A stretch of 64,000 nucleotides of DNA from Nitrospira sp. LK70 (GTDB taxonomy: Bacteria; Nitrospirota; Nitrospiria; Nitrospirales; Nitrospiraceae). The position numbers were made by a program, and so were the translations under genes. The notes under the pieces were generated by a model. That model searched no databases. It was not told where the DNA came from and was given only the letters and a program-made list of their open reading frames with translations. Positions 34,585 to 42,877 of the stretch are shown in pieces. The stretch is taken from the NCBI GenBank assembly GCA_011090425.1, contig PHGD01000010.1, forward strand, positions 1 through 64,000, given 5' to 3'. Position 1 is the first letter of the stretch. The number at the start of each line of letters is the position of its first letter.

Positions 34585-37500
34585 ATGAGTCATTTTCTCG
34601 ATCGGCTCCTGTTCTTCCGGGAAAACCTCGACAGGTTTTCAGGAAAACACGGAGTCGTCAGACGAGAAGATCGCACTTGGGAAAATGCCTATCGCGATCG
34701 CTGGAATCATGACAAGGTGGTGCGTTCCACACATGGAGTCAACTGTACCGGCTCATGTAGCTGGAAAATCTATGTGAAGAACGGATTGATCACCTGGGAA
34801 ACCCAACAGACTGACTATCCTCGAACGCGCCCCGACCTACCGAATCATGAACCCCGCGGATGTCCCAGGGGAGCGAGCTATTCCTGGTATGTCTACAGTG
34901 CGCAACGTATCAAATACCCGTTGGTGCGGGCACGGTTGATGTCCTTGTGGCGAGAAGCTCGAAAGACGTTGGAACCGGTCGAAGCCTGGTCATCGATCGT
35001 CGAGGACGCCCACAAACGTGAGCGCTACACCTCGGTGCGAGGACAGGGAGGCTTCGTGCGCGCGACGTGGGACGAAGTCACGGAACTGATCGCGGCGGCC
35101 AATGTCTATACGATCCAACGATACGGTCCGGACCGCATCGCCGGATTTTCTCCCATCCCGGCGATGTCGATGGTGAGTTTTGCGGCAGGCAGCCGGTATC
35201 TGTCGTTGATCGGAGGCGTCATCCCGTCGTTTTACGATTGGTACGCCGACTTGCCTCCCTCATCGCCCCAGGTCTGGGGCGAGCAGACCGACGTGTGCGA
35301 GGCTGCAGATTGGTACAACTCCTCCTACATTGTCGTCTGGGGGTCGAACATTCCGCAGACTCGAACCCCCGATGCGCATTTCTACACAGCTGCCCGCTAC
35401 AAAGGCGCCAAGACCGTCGCCGTGGCTCCGGACTTTGCGGAATACGTGAAGTTTGCGGACCTCTGGCTGGCGCCTCGTCGAGGTACGGATGCCGCGCTGG
35501 CCATGGCGCTCGGCCATGTCATCCTGAAGGAGTTTCATCTGACCGCCCGCAGCCCCTACTTTTTGGATTATTGCCGCCAGTACAGCGACATGCCCATGTT
35601 GGTCTTCCTGCGCCCCGCCGACGACGGATATGAGCCGGGCCGCTTTGTCCGGGCATCCGACTTCGACGGTCAACTCGGCGAAACCAACAACCCAGACTGG
35701 AAGACGGTGGTCGTTGACGAGACGACCGGCCATCTGTGCGTCCCTCGCGGCAGTATCGGCTTTCGGTGGCGGGAGAAAGGGCGCTGGAATCTCGATCTGG
35801 CCGATGCGACGACCGGCCGCAAGATCACGCCCGCATTAAGCGTATTGCCGCAAGCCGAGGAGATCGTGCCGGTCGCCTTTCCCTACTTTGCGGACGATCA
35901 CCCATCGGTCATGCGCCGCCTGGTCCAGGCCAGACGGATCAGCACCGTCCACGGCGACAGACTCGTGGTCACCGCCTATGACCTCCTGCTGGCCAGTTAC
36001 GGCCTCGATCGAGGGTTTGGAGACGATCAGGCGGCGCACGACTACGATCAGGACCTGCCCTATACGCCGGCATGGGCCGAAAAACATACGGGTGTCCCTC
36101 GTCATCAGATCATTCGTCTCGCCCGTGAGTTCGCAGAGAATGCCGAGAAGACAAGGGGCCGTTCGCTGGTGATCGTCGGAAACGGGATCAACCAGTGGTA
36201 CCACACCGACATGATCTACCGCGCGATCATCAACGTCCTGGTCATGTGCGGATGTGTCGGTCGATCGGGTGGCGGATGGGCTCATTATGTGGGGCAAGAA
36301 AAAGTGCGACCTCTTGCCGGCTGGACGACCGTGGCCTTTGCGCTCGATTGGGTCCGCCCACCGAGACACATGAACGGCACCTCCTTCTTCTACGCCCACA
36401 CCGATCAGTGGCGGTATGAAAGCCTGCGCCCGGCCGAGACTCTCTCGCCGACGGCCAAAGACGATGCGGATGCGGATGCGGCCCATATCATTGACTGGAA
36501 CGTGCGGGCCGAACGCAGAGGTTGGCTCCCTTCCGCACCTCAGCTCAATAGAAATCCGCTCGATGTGGTGAGCGAAGCGGAGGCAACCGGAGCACATCCG
36601 ATCGCCTACACCGTCGAACAGCTCAGAACCGGCAAGCTCGCGATCGCCTCGGAAGATCCCGATCACCCCATGAACTTCATCAGGAACCTGTTCATCTGGC
36701 GTTCCAACTTGATCGGCTCCAGCGCGAAGGGCCATGAATACTTTTTGGAGCATCTGCTCGGCGCCGCTCACGGCATCCTAGCTCCCGATCTCAAGGAGCA
36801 GGAAGCGCCGCTCCCACGTGAGGTGATCTGGCGTGATGAGGCACCTACGGGAAAACTCGATCTACTCGTGACGCTCGATTTTCGTATGTCCTCGACCTGC
36901 CTCTATTCCGACGTCGTGCTGCCCAGCGCGACCTGGTACGAGAAGGACGATCTGAACACATCGGATATGCACCCCTTCATCCACCCGTTGTGCGAAGCGG
37001 TCAATCCACTCTGGGAGAGCAAGGCTGATTGGGACATCTTTAAAGAGATCGCTTCGAAGTTCTCCGAACTTGCCGGACCGGTCCTTGGCACGAAGAAAGA
37101 CCTCGTCCTGACGCCTCTGTTGCACGATACAGCGAGTGAGCTCGGTCAGGCGATGACGGCGGACGACTGGAAGCGCGGCGATTGTGAGGCCATCCCAGGC
37201 AAGACCATGCCGACCATGACCCTGGTCACGCGACCCTACGGCGAAACGTACGATCGATTCATCGCGCTTGGGCCCTTGACGCGGGACCTCGGGGCCGGGG
37301 CGAAGGGCATCGCATGGGACAGCAAAGAAGAAGTTGAAGCGTTACGCAGGCTCAACGGGGAGACGGACAATCGGGAGCCCTATCCGAAGCTGGAAACGGC
37401 ACGGCAAGCGGCGCAAACCATCTTGACACTGGCGCCGGAAACGAACGGTCATGTCGCGATCAAGGCCTGGGACGCCCTCTCACAGCGGACCGGCCGATCC

Positions 37501-38298
37501 CACAAGCATCTGGCCGAAGGGCGGGCTGAGGATCGGATCACTTTCAACGATCTGATTGCGCAACCCAGAAAGGTTATCTCGTCGCCCACTTGGAGCGGCA
37601 TCGAGTCAGAAAATGTCTCCTACAGCGGAAGCTATACCAATGTCCAGGAACTGATCCCCTGGCGGACACTGACGGGACGCCAACAACTGTACCAGGACCA
37701 TCCCTGGATGCGCCTCTTCGGTGAGCAGGTCTGCGTCTACAAGCCGCCAGTGGATACCCGATCCGTTGAAGCCCTTCGCCGTCACATGAAAGACGACCGG
37801 AACTTCCTCGTCGTCAGTTGGATCACCCCTCATCAGAAGTGGGGCATCCACACGACCTACAGCGAGACGAGTCCGATGCTCACCCTGTCCCGCGGCGGTC
37901 CGATCGTCTGGTTGGCAGAGACGGAAGCCAGAGAAGCTGGTATCCGGGACAACGATTGGATTGAGGTCGTCAATGCCAATGGCGCGCTCGTGGCACGGGC
38001 GATTCTCAGCCAGCGGATACCGCGCGGAGTGGCGATGATGTACCACGCGCAAGACAAGATCATCAACATGCCTCTGGCTCCGGCCACAGGCCGGCGTGGA
38101 GGCATTCACAACAGCCTGACAAGGATCATCATGAAGCCGACTCACATGATCGGTGGGTATGCGCACCTAGCCTATGGCTATAACTACTATGGAACGGTCG
38201 GGACCAACCGGGACGAGATGGTCGTGGTACGGAAGCTCGACCATGTCGCATGGGACGCCGATCCCGGTTCGGCCAAGCCTCAACGCTTGAGTGATTGA
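34585..38298 (+). CDS. narG: Respiratory nitrate reductase, alpha subunit
   Basis: The 1237-residue molybdopterin subunit is near the E. coli length (1247). The FS0 cluster site is H50-x3-C54-x3-C58 with C93, in STHGVNCTGSCSW and EPRGCPRGAS. The Mo ligand Asp is D218 in SFYDWYADLPP, followed by WGEQTDVCEAADWYNSSY. There is no twin-arginine signal, so the catalytic site faces the cytoplasm, unlike the periplasmic nitrite oxidoreductase of Nitrospira. It reduces nitrate with quinol electrons. The same architecture is used in reverse by Nitrobacter-type nitrite oxidoreductase, so direction cannot be fixed from sequence. First gene of narGHJI. Confidence 0.95.
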   Translation: MSHFLDRLLFFRENLDRFSGKHGVVRREDRTWENAYRDRWNHDKVVRSTHGVNCTGSCSWKIYVKNGLITWETQQTDYPRTRPDLPNHEPRGCPRGASYSWYVYSAQRIKYPLVRARLMSLWREARKTLEPVEAWSSIVEDAHKRERYTSVRGQGGFVRATWDEVTELIAAANVYTIQRYGPDRIAGFSPIPAMSMVSFAAGSRYLSLIGGVIPSFYDWYADLPPSSPQVWGEQTDVCEAADWYNSSYIVVWGSNIPQTRTPDAHFYTAARYKGAKTVAVAPDFAEYVKFADLWLAPRRGTDAALAMALGHVILKEFHLTARSPYFLDYCRQYSDMPMLVFLRPADDGYEPGRFVRASDFDGQLGETNNPDWKTVVVDETTGHLCVPRGSIGFRWREKGRWNLDLADATTGRKITPALSVLPQAEEIVPVAFPYFADDHPSVMRRLVQARRISTVHGDRLVVTAYDLLLASYGLDRGFGDDQAAHDYDQDLPYTPAWAEKHTGVPRHQIIRLAREFAENAEKTRGRSLVIVGNGINQWYHTDMIYRAIINVLVMCGCVGRSGGGWAHYVGQEKVRPLAGWTTVAFALDWVRPPRHMNGTSFFYAHTDQWRYESLRPAETLSPTAKDDADADAAHIIDWNVRAERRGWLPSAPQLNRNPLDVVSEAEATGAHPIAYTVEQLRTGKLAIASEDPDHPMNFIRNLFIWRSNLIGSSAKGHEYFLEHLLGAAHGILAPDLKEQEAPLPREVIWRDEAPTGKLDLLVTLDFRMSSTCLYSDVVLPSATWYEKDDLNTSDMHPFIHPLCEAVNPLWESKADWDIFKEIASKFSELAGPVLGTKKDLVLTPLLHDTASELGQAMTADDWKRGDCEAIPGKTMPTMTLVTRPYGETYDRFIALGPLTRDLGAGAKGIAWDSKEEVEALRRLNGETDNREPYPKLETARQAAQTILTLAPETNGHVAIKAWDALSQRTGRSHKHLAEGRAEDRITFNDLIAQPRKVISSPTWSGIESENVSYSGSYTNVQELIPWRTLTGRQQLYQDHPWMRLFGEQVCVYKPPVDTRSVEALRRHMKDDRNFLVVSWITPHQKWGIHTTYSETSPMLTLSRGGPIVWLAETEAREAGIRDNDWIEVVNANGALVARAILSQRIPRGVAMMYHAQDKIINMPLAPATGRRGGIHNSLTRIIMKPTHMIGGYAHLAYGYNYYGTVGTNRDEMVVVRKLDHVAWDADPGSAKPQRLSD

Positions 38299-38321
38299 GG
38301 ACGTGCATCGATGGAGGCCTT

Positions 38322-39866
38322 ATGAAAGTCCGAGCTCAGGTGGCTATGGTCATGAATCTTGATAAATGCATCGGTTGTCACACCTGCTCCATTACCTGCA
38401 AGAACGTGTGGACGTCACGTGAAGGCATGGAATACGTCTGGTTCAACAACGTCGAAACCAAACCGGGCGTCGGCTATCCTCACGAATGGGAAAACCAGGA
38501 ACGTTGGAACGGCGGTTGGGAACGTAAGGACAACGGCACGATCAAACCGAAACAGGGCGCTCGCTGGCGAATCCTGACCAACATTTTCTCGAACCCCAAC
38601 TTACCGCAGCTCGATGATTACTATGAGCCCTTTACGTTCGACTACGACACACTCCAGCACGCGCCGGAAGGACCAACAGTGCCCACCGCCCGGCCACTGT
38701 CCATCATCACCGGGGAAGTCAAGGACAAGATCGACGGGGGTCCGAATTGGGAGGACGATCTTGGCGGCGAGGCAGGGGAGCGCCTCAAAGACGTCAATGC
38801 CAATGGAATTGATCCGGATCTCCTGGCCACATTTGAGAACACCTTTCTGTTCTACCTCCCACGGCTCTGCGAGCACTGTTTGAATCCCACCTGCGTCGCG
38901 TCCTGTCCCTCCGGTTCGATCTATAAACGCGAGGAAGACGGCATTGTGCTGGTCGACCAAGATAAGTGTCGTGGTTGGCGGATGTGTGTCAGCGGCTGTC
39001 CCTATAAGAAGATTTATTACAACTGGCACACAGGGAAGGCCGAGAAATGCACATTTTGTTACCCCCGCATCGAATCGGGCCAGCCGACCATTTGTTCGGA
39101 GACCTGTGTCGGTCGCCTGCGATACCTGGGTGTTATCCTTTATGATGCGGATCGCATCGAACAAGCGACGGCCGTCGAACAGGAACAGGATCTGTATGAA
39201 GCTCAACTGGGACTGTTTCTCGACCCCAAGGATCCGACTGTGCAGGCGCAGGCGAAACAGAACGGGATTCCAGACAATTGGTTGGAGGCAGCCAAGCGGT
39301 CCCCTGTCTATAAAATGGCGGTCGAGTGGCGCCTGGCGTTTCCGCTCCATCCTGAATACCGAACGTTGCCCATGGTGTGGTACATACCGCCGCTCTCACC
39401 GGTTTCGAATTCAACCCAGACTGCGCATGCTGAGACGGACGGGCTTCCCGATACAGCCTCCCTCCGGATTCCTGTACGCTACCTCGCACATCTCCTGACG
39501 GCGGGAAAAGAGGAACCCATCGTACGCGCGTTGGATCGGCTGCTTGCGATGCGTCGCTACATGCGAAAGAAGGACATGGGGGACGATGCAGTCGTGGTGC
39601 TGCCTCGGGTGGGATTGAGCGAAGGCCAGATCGAGGAAATGTACCGCTACCTCGCGATCGCCGATTATGAGGACCGGTACGTCATTCCAACCAGCCATCA
39701 GGAGGCCATGTCACACAGCTTCGATGACCAGGGCTCCTGCGGCTTCTCCGCCGACAACCGCTTTTCCGAGGGGGTGACGGGGGCAAGCCTGTTCGCCGGT
39801 AAGGAACGGTCGAACGCACAACTCATCAGCGTGAATGAGATCCGGAGAGGACACCACAGGCCATGA
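38322..39866 (+). CDS. narH: Respiratory nitrate reductase, beta subunit
   Basis: The ATG at 38322 follows GATGGAGGCC and gives 514 residues. Four ferredoxin-type cysteine groups are visible: CIGCHTCSITC at 16-26, CEHCLNPTCVASC, CRGWRMCVSGC (Trp replaces a Cys, so this cluster is [3Fe-4S], as in E. coli), and CTFCYPR with CSETC. It wires electrons between NarI haems and the NarG cofactor. narJ overlaps its stop by 4 bp (ATGA). Confidence 0.96.
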   Translation: MKVRAQVAMVMNLDKCIGCHTCSITCKNVWTSREGMEYVWFNNVETKPGVGYPHEWENQERWNGGWERKDNGTIKPKQGARWRILTNIFSNPNLPQLDDYYEPFTFDYDTLQHAPEGPTVPTARPLSIITGEVKDKIDGGPNWEDDLGGEAGERLKDVNANGIDPDLLATFENTFLFYLPRLCEHCLNPTCVASCPSGSIYKREEDGIVLVDQDKCRGWRMCVSGCPYKKIYYNWHTGKAEKCTFCYPRIESGQPTICSETCVGRLRYLGVILYDADRIEQATAVEQEQDLYEAQLGLFLDPKDPTVQAQAKQNGIPDNWLEAAKRSPVYKMAVEWRLAFPLHPEYRTLPMVWYIPPLSPVSNSTQTAHAETDGLPDTASLRIPVRYLAHLLTAGKEEPIVRALDRLLAMRRYMRKKDMGDDAVVVLPRVGLSEGQIEEMYRYLAIADYEDRYVIPTSHQEAMSHSFDDQGSCGFSADNRFSEGVTGASLFAGKERSNAQLISVNEIRRGHHRP

Positions 39867-40441
39867 GACTGCTTAAGCTCATCGCTGTGCTCTTGACGTA
39901 TCCGGAGCAGGATTGGCTGCAATCGCTCGGCGAGTTGCGGGACACTGTGTCGGCCGAGACGGGACGAAGCCTGCGGGCGGGGCGTCGGCTCGATCTGTTG
40001 TTGAGCTATCTCGAACGTGGGCAGTTGATCGATTTGCAGGAGACCTATGTCGAAACGTTCGATCGGAGGCCGACTCATTCTCTGTACCTCTTCGAGCATA
40101 GGATGGGGGAATCTCGCGACCGCGGGGAAGCGATGGTTCGTCTTATTGACGAGTACCGCCGATCCGGCTTGGAAGTGACGAGCCGGGAGTTGCCCGATTT
40201 TCTTCCGTTGTTTCTCGAATTTCTCTCGCTGATCCCAACAAAAGAGGCGCAAGAGCGACTCACTCGTATCGCCGATGTGGTGCAGATCCTGCGTGATCGG
40301 CTTGAAGACGCAGGCTCTCCCTATGTCGGCGCCTTCGATGCTCTTGTGACGTTGACTCCCGACTCGAGGCTGGCAGCGGCACTCTCCGCAATCCGCACAA
40401 GAGGCCACAAGCTGACCGCAATCAGAACCGGAACGCGGTAG
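39863..40441 (+). CDS. narJ: Nitrate reductase assembly chaperone
   Basis: The 192-residue all-helical protein resembles NarJ/TorD-type chaperones: LIAVLLTYPEQDWLQSL at the start, YVETFDRRPTHSLYLFEHRMGESRDRGEAMVRL near 60-92, and LPDFLPLFLEFLSLIP near 111. It inserts the molybdenum cofactor and holds NarGH until NarI is ready; it is not part of the final enzyme. The start overlaps narH. Confidence 0.92.
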   Translation: MRLLKLIAVLLTYPEQDWLQSLGELRDTVSAETGRSLRAGRRLDLLLSYLERGQLIDLQETYVETFDRRPTHSLYLFEHRMGESRDRGEAMVRLIDEYRRSGLEVTSRELPDFLPLFLEFLSLIPTKEAQERLTRIADVVQILRDRLEDAGSPYVGAFDALVTLTPDSRLAAALSAIRTRGHKLTAIRTGTR

Positions 40442-40516
40442 GCCTTCGTCGAAGCGCCGATCGGCAGCGACAGACATCGTGAGACCTGACACGATTCGAC
40501 ACGATAAGGATGTAAC

Positions 40517-41209
40517 ATGGCCGATCTCCACGAATTCTTTTTTCAAATCTATCCATACATCGCCGGCTCCGTGTTCCTTCTCGGCAGTTTGCTGCGTTTT
40601 GAGCGAGGTCAGTATACCTGGACCAGCGATTCAAGCGAGTTGCTCCGGCGTGGAACACTCCGATTCGGCAGTAACCTCTTCCACGTCGGCGTGTTGTTCC
40701 TCTTCCTGGGACATTTTGTCGGCATCCTCATGCCGGAGGTGTTTGGGATGATAGGCATCGGTCTGCAGGGACATCAGTTGGTGGCCATGATCAGCGGCGG
40801 ACTCTTCGGATCAGCCTGCTTGGCCGGACTCGTCATGCTCATCCATCGGCGCATGACGGAGCCGAGAATCCGCGCGACCACGCGCGTGATGGATCTGGTC
40901 GTACTCGTATGGATTCTCATCACCCTGTCCTTCGGCTTGTGTACGCTATATTTTTCTGCTCAGGAGCTGTCAGGAAGCAACTTGCTCCCCTTGTCCAAAT
41001 GGGCCCGTCATATCATCACGTTTCACGGCGGCGCCGCTTCCTTTGTGGTGGAGTTGCCGCTGGCCTATCAAGTTCATATGGTCTTAGGAATGACGCTGTT
41101 TGCGCTGATCCCGTTCAGCAGACTCGTACACATCTGGAGCGGGTTTGCATTGGTAGTCTACCTCCTGCGGCCTTATCAGGTGGTGCGTCCGGGATTGCGT
41201 CAGCGCTAA
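40517..41209 (+). CDS. narI: Respiratory nitrate reductase, gamma subunit (cytochrome b)
   Basis: The 230-residue membrane protein has five hydrophobic helices. The four haem-ligand histidines fall at H56, H66, H187 and H205, the same numbers as in E. coli NarI: LFHVGVLFLFLGHFVG and YQVHMVLG...SRLVHIWSG. It oxidises quinol at the outer side and passes electrons to NarH, generating proton-motive force. The 75-bp gap from narJ holds no other signal. All histidines are intact, so the complex should be functional. Confidence 0.96.
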   Translation: MADLHEFFFQIYPYIAGSVFLLGSLLRFERGQYTWTSDSSELLRRGTLRFGSNLFHVGVLFLFLGHFVGILMPEVFGMIGIGLQGHQLVAMISGGLFGSACLAGLVMLIHRRMTEPRIRATTRVMDLVVLVWILITLSFGLCTLYFSAQELSGSNLLPLSKWARHIITFHGGAASFVVELPLAYQVHMVLGMTLFALIPFSRLVHIWSGFALVVYLLRPYQVVRPGLRQR

Positions 41210-41351
41210 GGCTGTCACCGAGAGGCGAGAGCAGAGGAGGAGGAAGAACAGTTGCAATTTGACGGTGAAGCGCCTTAACGGCCGACGCTTGCCATAGAAG
41301 TGGGAATTACTCGGAAGCATCTGAAGCAGTGATCTTGCGATCGAGCTGTGA

Positions 41352-42551
41352 ATGCTTAGTCTTCTCGGCGTCAACCTTCCTCGCTTACATCAGTTTGCGA
41401 TGCCTATGTTCGCGAACGGCAGCTCCTGTAGGCAGTTTATGGTCATCAGTTACGCTTGCGCCGAAACCCCAAGCGGACATCGTGATCACAGACTTCGAAC
41501 ACGTATTGTGAATTCCGTTCGAGAGCTTCCTCCCGGCTCGTTTGCCTTCGTCATGGCCACAGGCATTCTTTCGGTGGGAGCGCAGCTTGGCGATTTCCCC
41601 ATGCTGGCGTGGGTCTTCTTCGGCATCACGGCCATCGCCTATGGCCTGCTCTGGGTCATCATGATTATCCAGCTCATATTGTTTGGGCGGCAGATGTTGC
41701 CCAATGTGATCGGTTGTGCAGGCGCTCCTGAATGTCTCACGATCGTCGCGGGAACTTGCGTGCTCGGCAGTCAGGTGGTGCTCTTAGTCGGTAGCATCAC
41801 GCTCGGGCTTGTGTTGTGGTTTCTCGGCGGTTTCTTGTGGATCGTGCTGCTCTATGCGCTCTTCCTTGTCAACTTCGTGATCGAACCCAAACCAACTCTT
41901 GAACAAGGGTTGACCGGTACGTGGCTTCTGGCCACCGTCTCGACTGAATCCGTGGCAATACTCGGGACGCTCTTAGCCCCACATCTGGGTAATTGGCACA
42001 ATAGCCTGTTCCTCATCTCGCTGAGCCTATGTTTGCTGGGAAGCTTCCTCTACATCCTCATCATCACCATGATCGTCTATCGTTTGATCTTCATTCCGCT
42101 GTCGGCCGACATGCTCACTCCGCCCTATTGGATCGATATGGGAGCTGAGGCCATTACGGCCGTGGCCGGCACACATTTGATCGTGAAGGCTGCGGACTGG
42201 GCAATCGTGCATGAACTGTTGCCCTTCCTGAATGGATTCACCCTGCTTTTTTGGGTGACCGCCACCTGGTGGATTCCGCTGCTGCTGGCCTTGGGCGTAT
42301 GGCGCCACGCATATCGACAGATGCCGATACAGTACCATCCTCAATACTGGAGCCTGGTCTTTCCGTTGGGAATGTATGCAACCTCCACCTTTCAGATTGG
42401 TCATGTGTTGGACATGCCTGTATTCGGCACCGGTGCCCACGTTGTGCTGTATATCGCAATCGCAGCTTGGCTCATCACCTGCTTAGGTCTCGTTCGAGCC
42501 GGCATGAAACATCTAAGAGGGGAATCTGACGAAAGAGAAGCAGCGTTGTAA
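41352..42551 (+). CDS. TDT/SLAC1-type anion transporter (TehA family)
   Basis: An integral membrane protein with about ten helices. The family signature ELPPGSFAFVMATGILSVGAQL starts near residue 58 of this frame; an in-frame GTG at 41510 would give a more usual start, since residues 1-52 look non-homologous. Conserved PPYWIDMGAEAITAVAGTHL and ATWWIPLLLALGVWRH are present. The family includes malate carriers, tellurite resistance TehA and plant SLAC1 nitrate/chloride channels. It follows narI by 142 bp in the same direction; no NarK is seen, so nitrate or nitrite movement is an attractive inference. Confidence 0.8.
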   Translation: MLSLLGVNLPRLHQFAMPMFANGSSCRQFMVISYACAETPSGHRDHRLRTRIVNSVRELPPGSFAFVMATGILSVGAQLGDFPMLAWVFFGITAIAYGLLWVIMIIQLILFGRQMLPNVIGCAGAPECLTIVAGTCVLGSQVVLLVGSITLGLVLWFLGGFLWIVLLYALFLVNFVIEPKPTLEQGLTGTWLLATVSTESVAILGTLLAPHLGNWHNSLFLISLSLCLLGSFLYILIITMIVYRLIFIPLSADMLTPPYWIDMGAEAITAVAGTHLIVKAADWAIVHELLPFLNGFTLLFWVTATWWIPLLLALGVWRHAYRQMPIQYHPQYWSLVFPLGMYATSTFQIGHVLDMPVFGTGAHVVLYIAIAAWLITCLGLVRAGMKHLRGESDEREAAL

Positions 42552-42877
42552 CGCGACTCCGTCGCTTTCTGCCAGAGCAAAGCAGGCATGCCTACCTGGT
42601 GTGCCCCGTCGCTTGTCCTCATGAAAATGACACACACAAGGCTTCGTTTTTCGACAACATAACGCTGGTTTTTATGCTGTTGTGACCGTTCGAATGGATG
42701 TATCAATCTCGGTCAGGATAGAGACAGTTTCGAGACGAGGACCTTCGTCTTGAGCGTGAGATTCTCGGGCATTCAGCAGCAAGCGATCGGCTCAGGACTC
42801 TGGGGAATAAGGAGAGCCTTCGATGACTCAACCGTTATGCCGCTTGACAGGAAGCGCTCTACAGTGGGAAGGATGCC
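42552..42877. other. Intergenic region with 29-codon leader frame
   Basis: 326 bp between the anion transporter and the tal-pgi gene. ATG at 42823 follows AATAAGGAGAGCC and opens a 29-codon frame (MTQPLCRLTG...SDI-stop at 42910-42912) that overlaps the start of tal-pgi in another phase. It could be a coupling leader peptide. Nothing else is recognised. Confidence 0.3.

Noticed and set aside
35067-35633. 188-codon plus frame inside narG
   Set aside because: It overlaps the Mo-binding region of narG in another phase and encodes an Arg/His-rich chance product.
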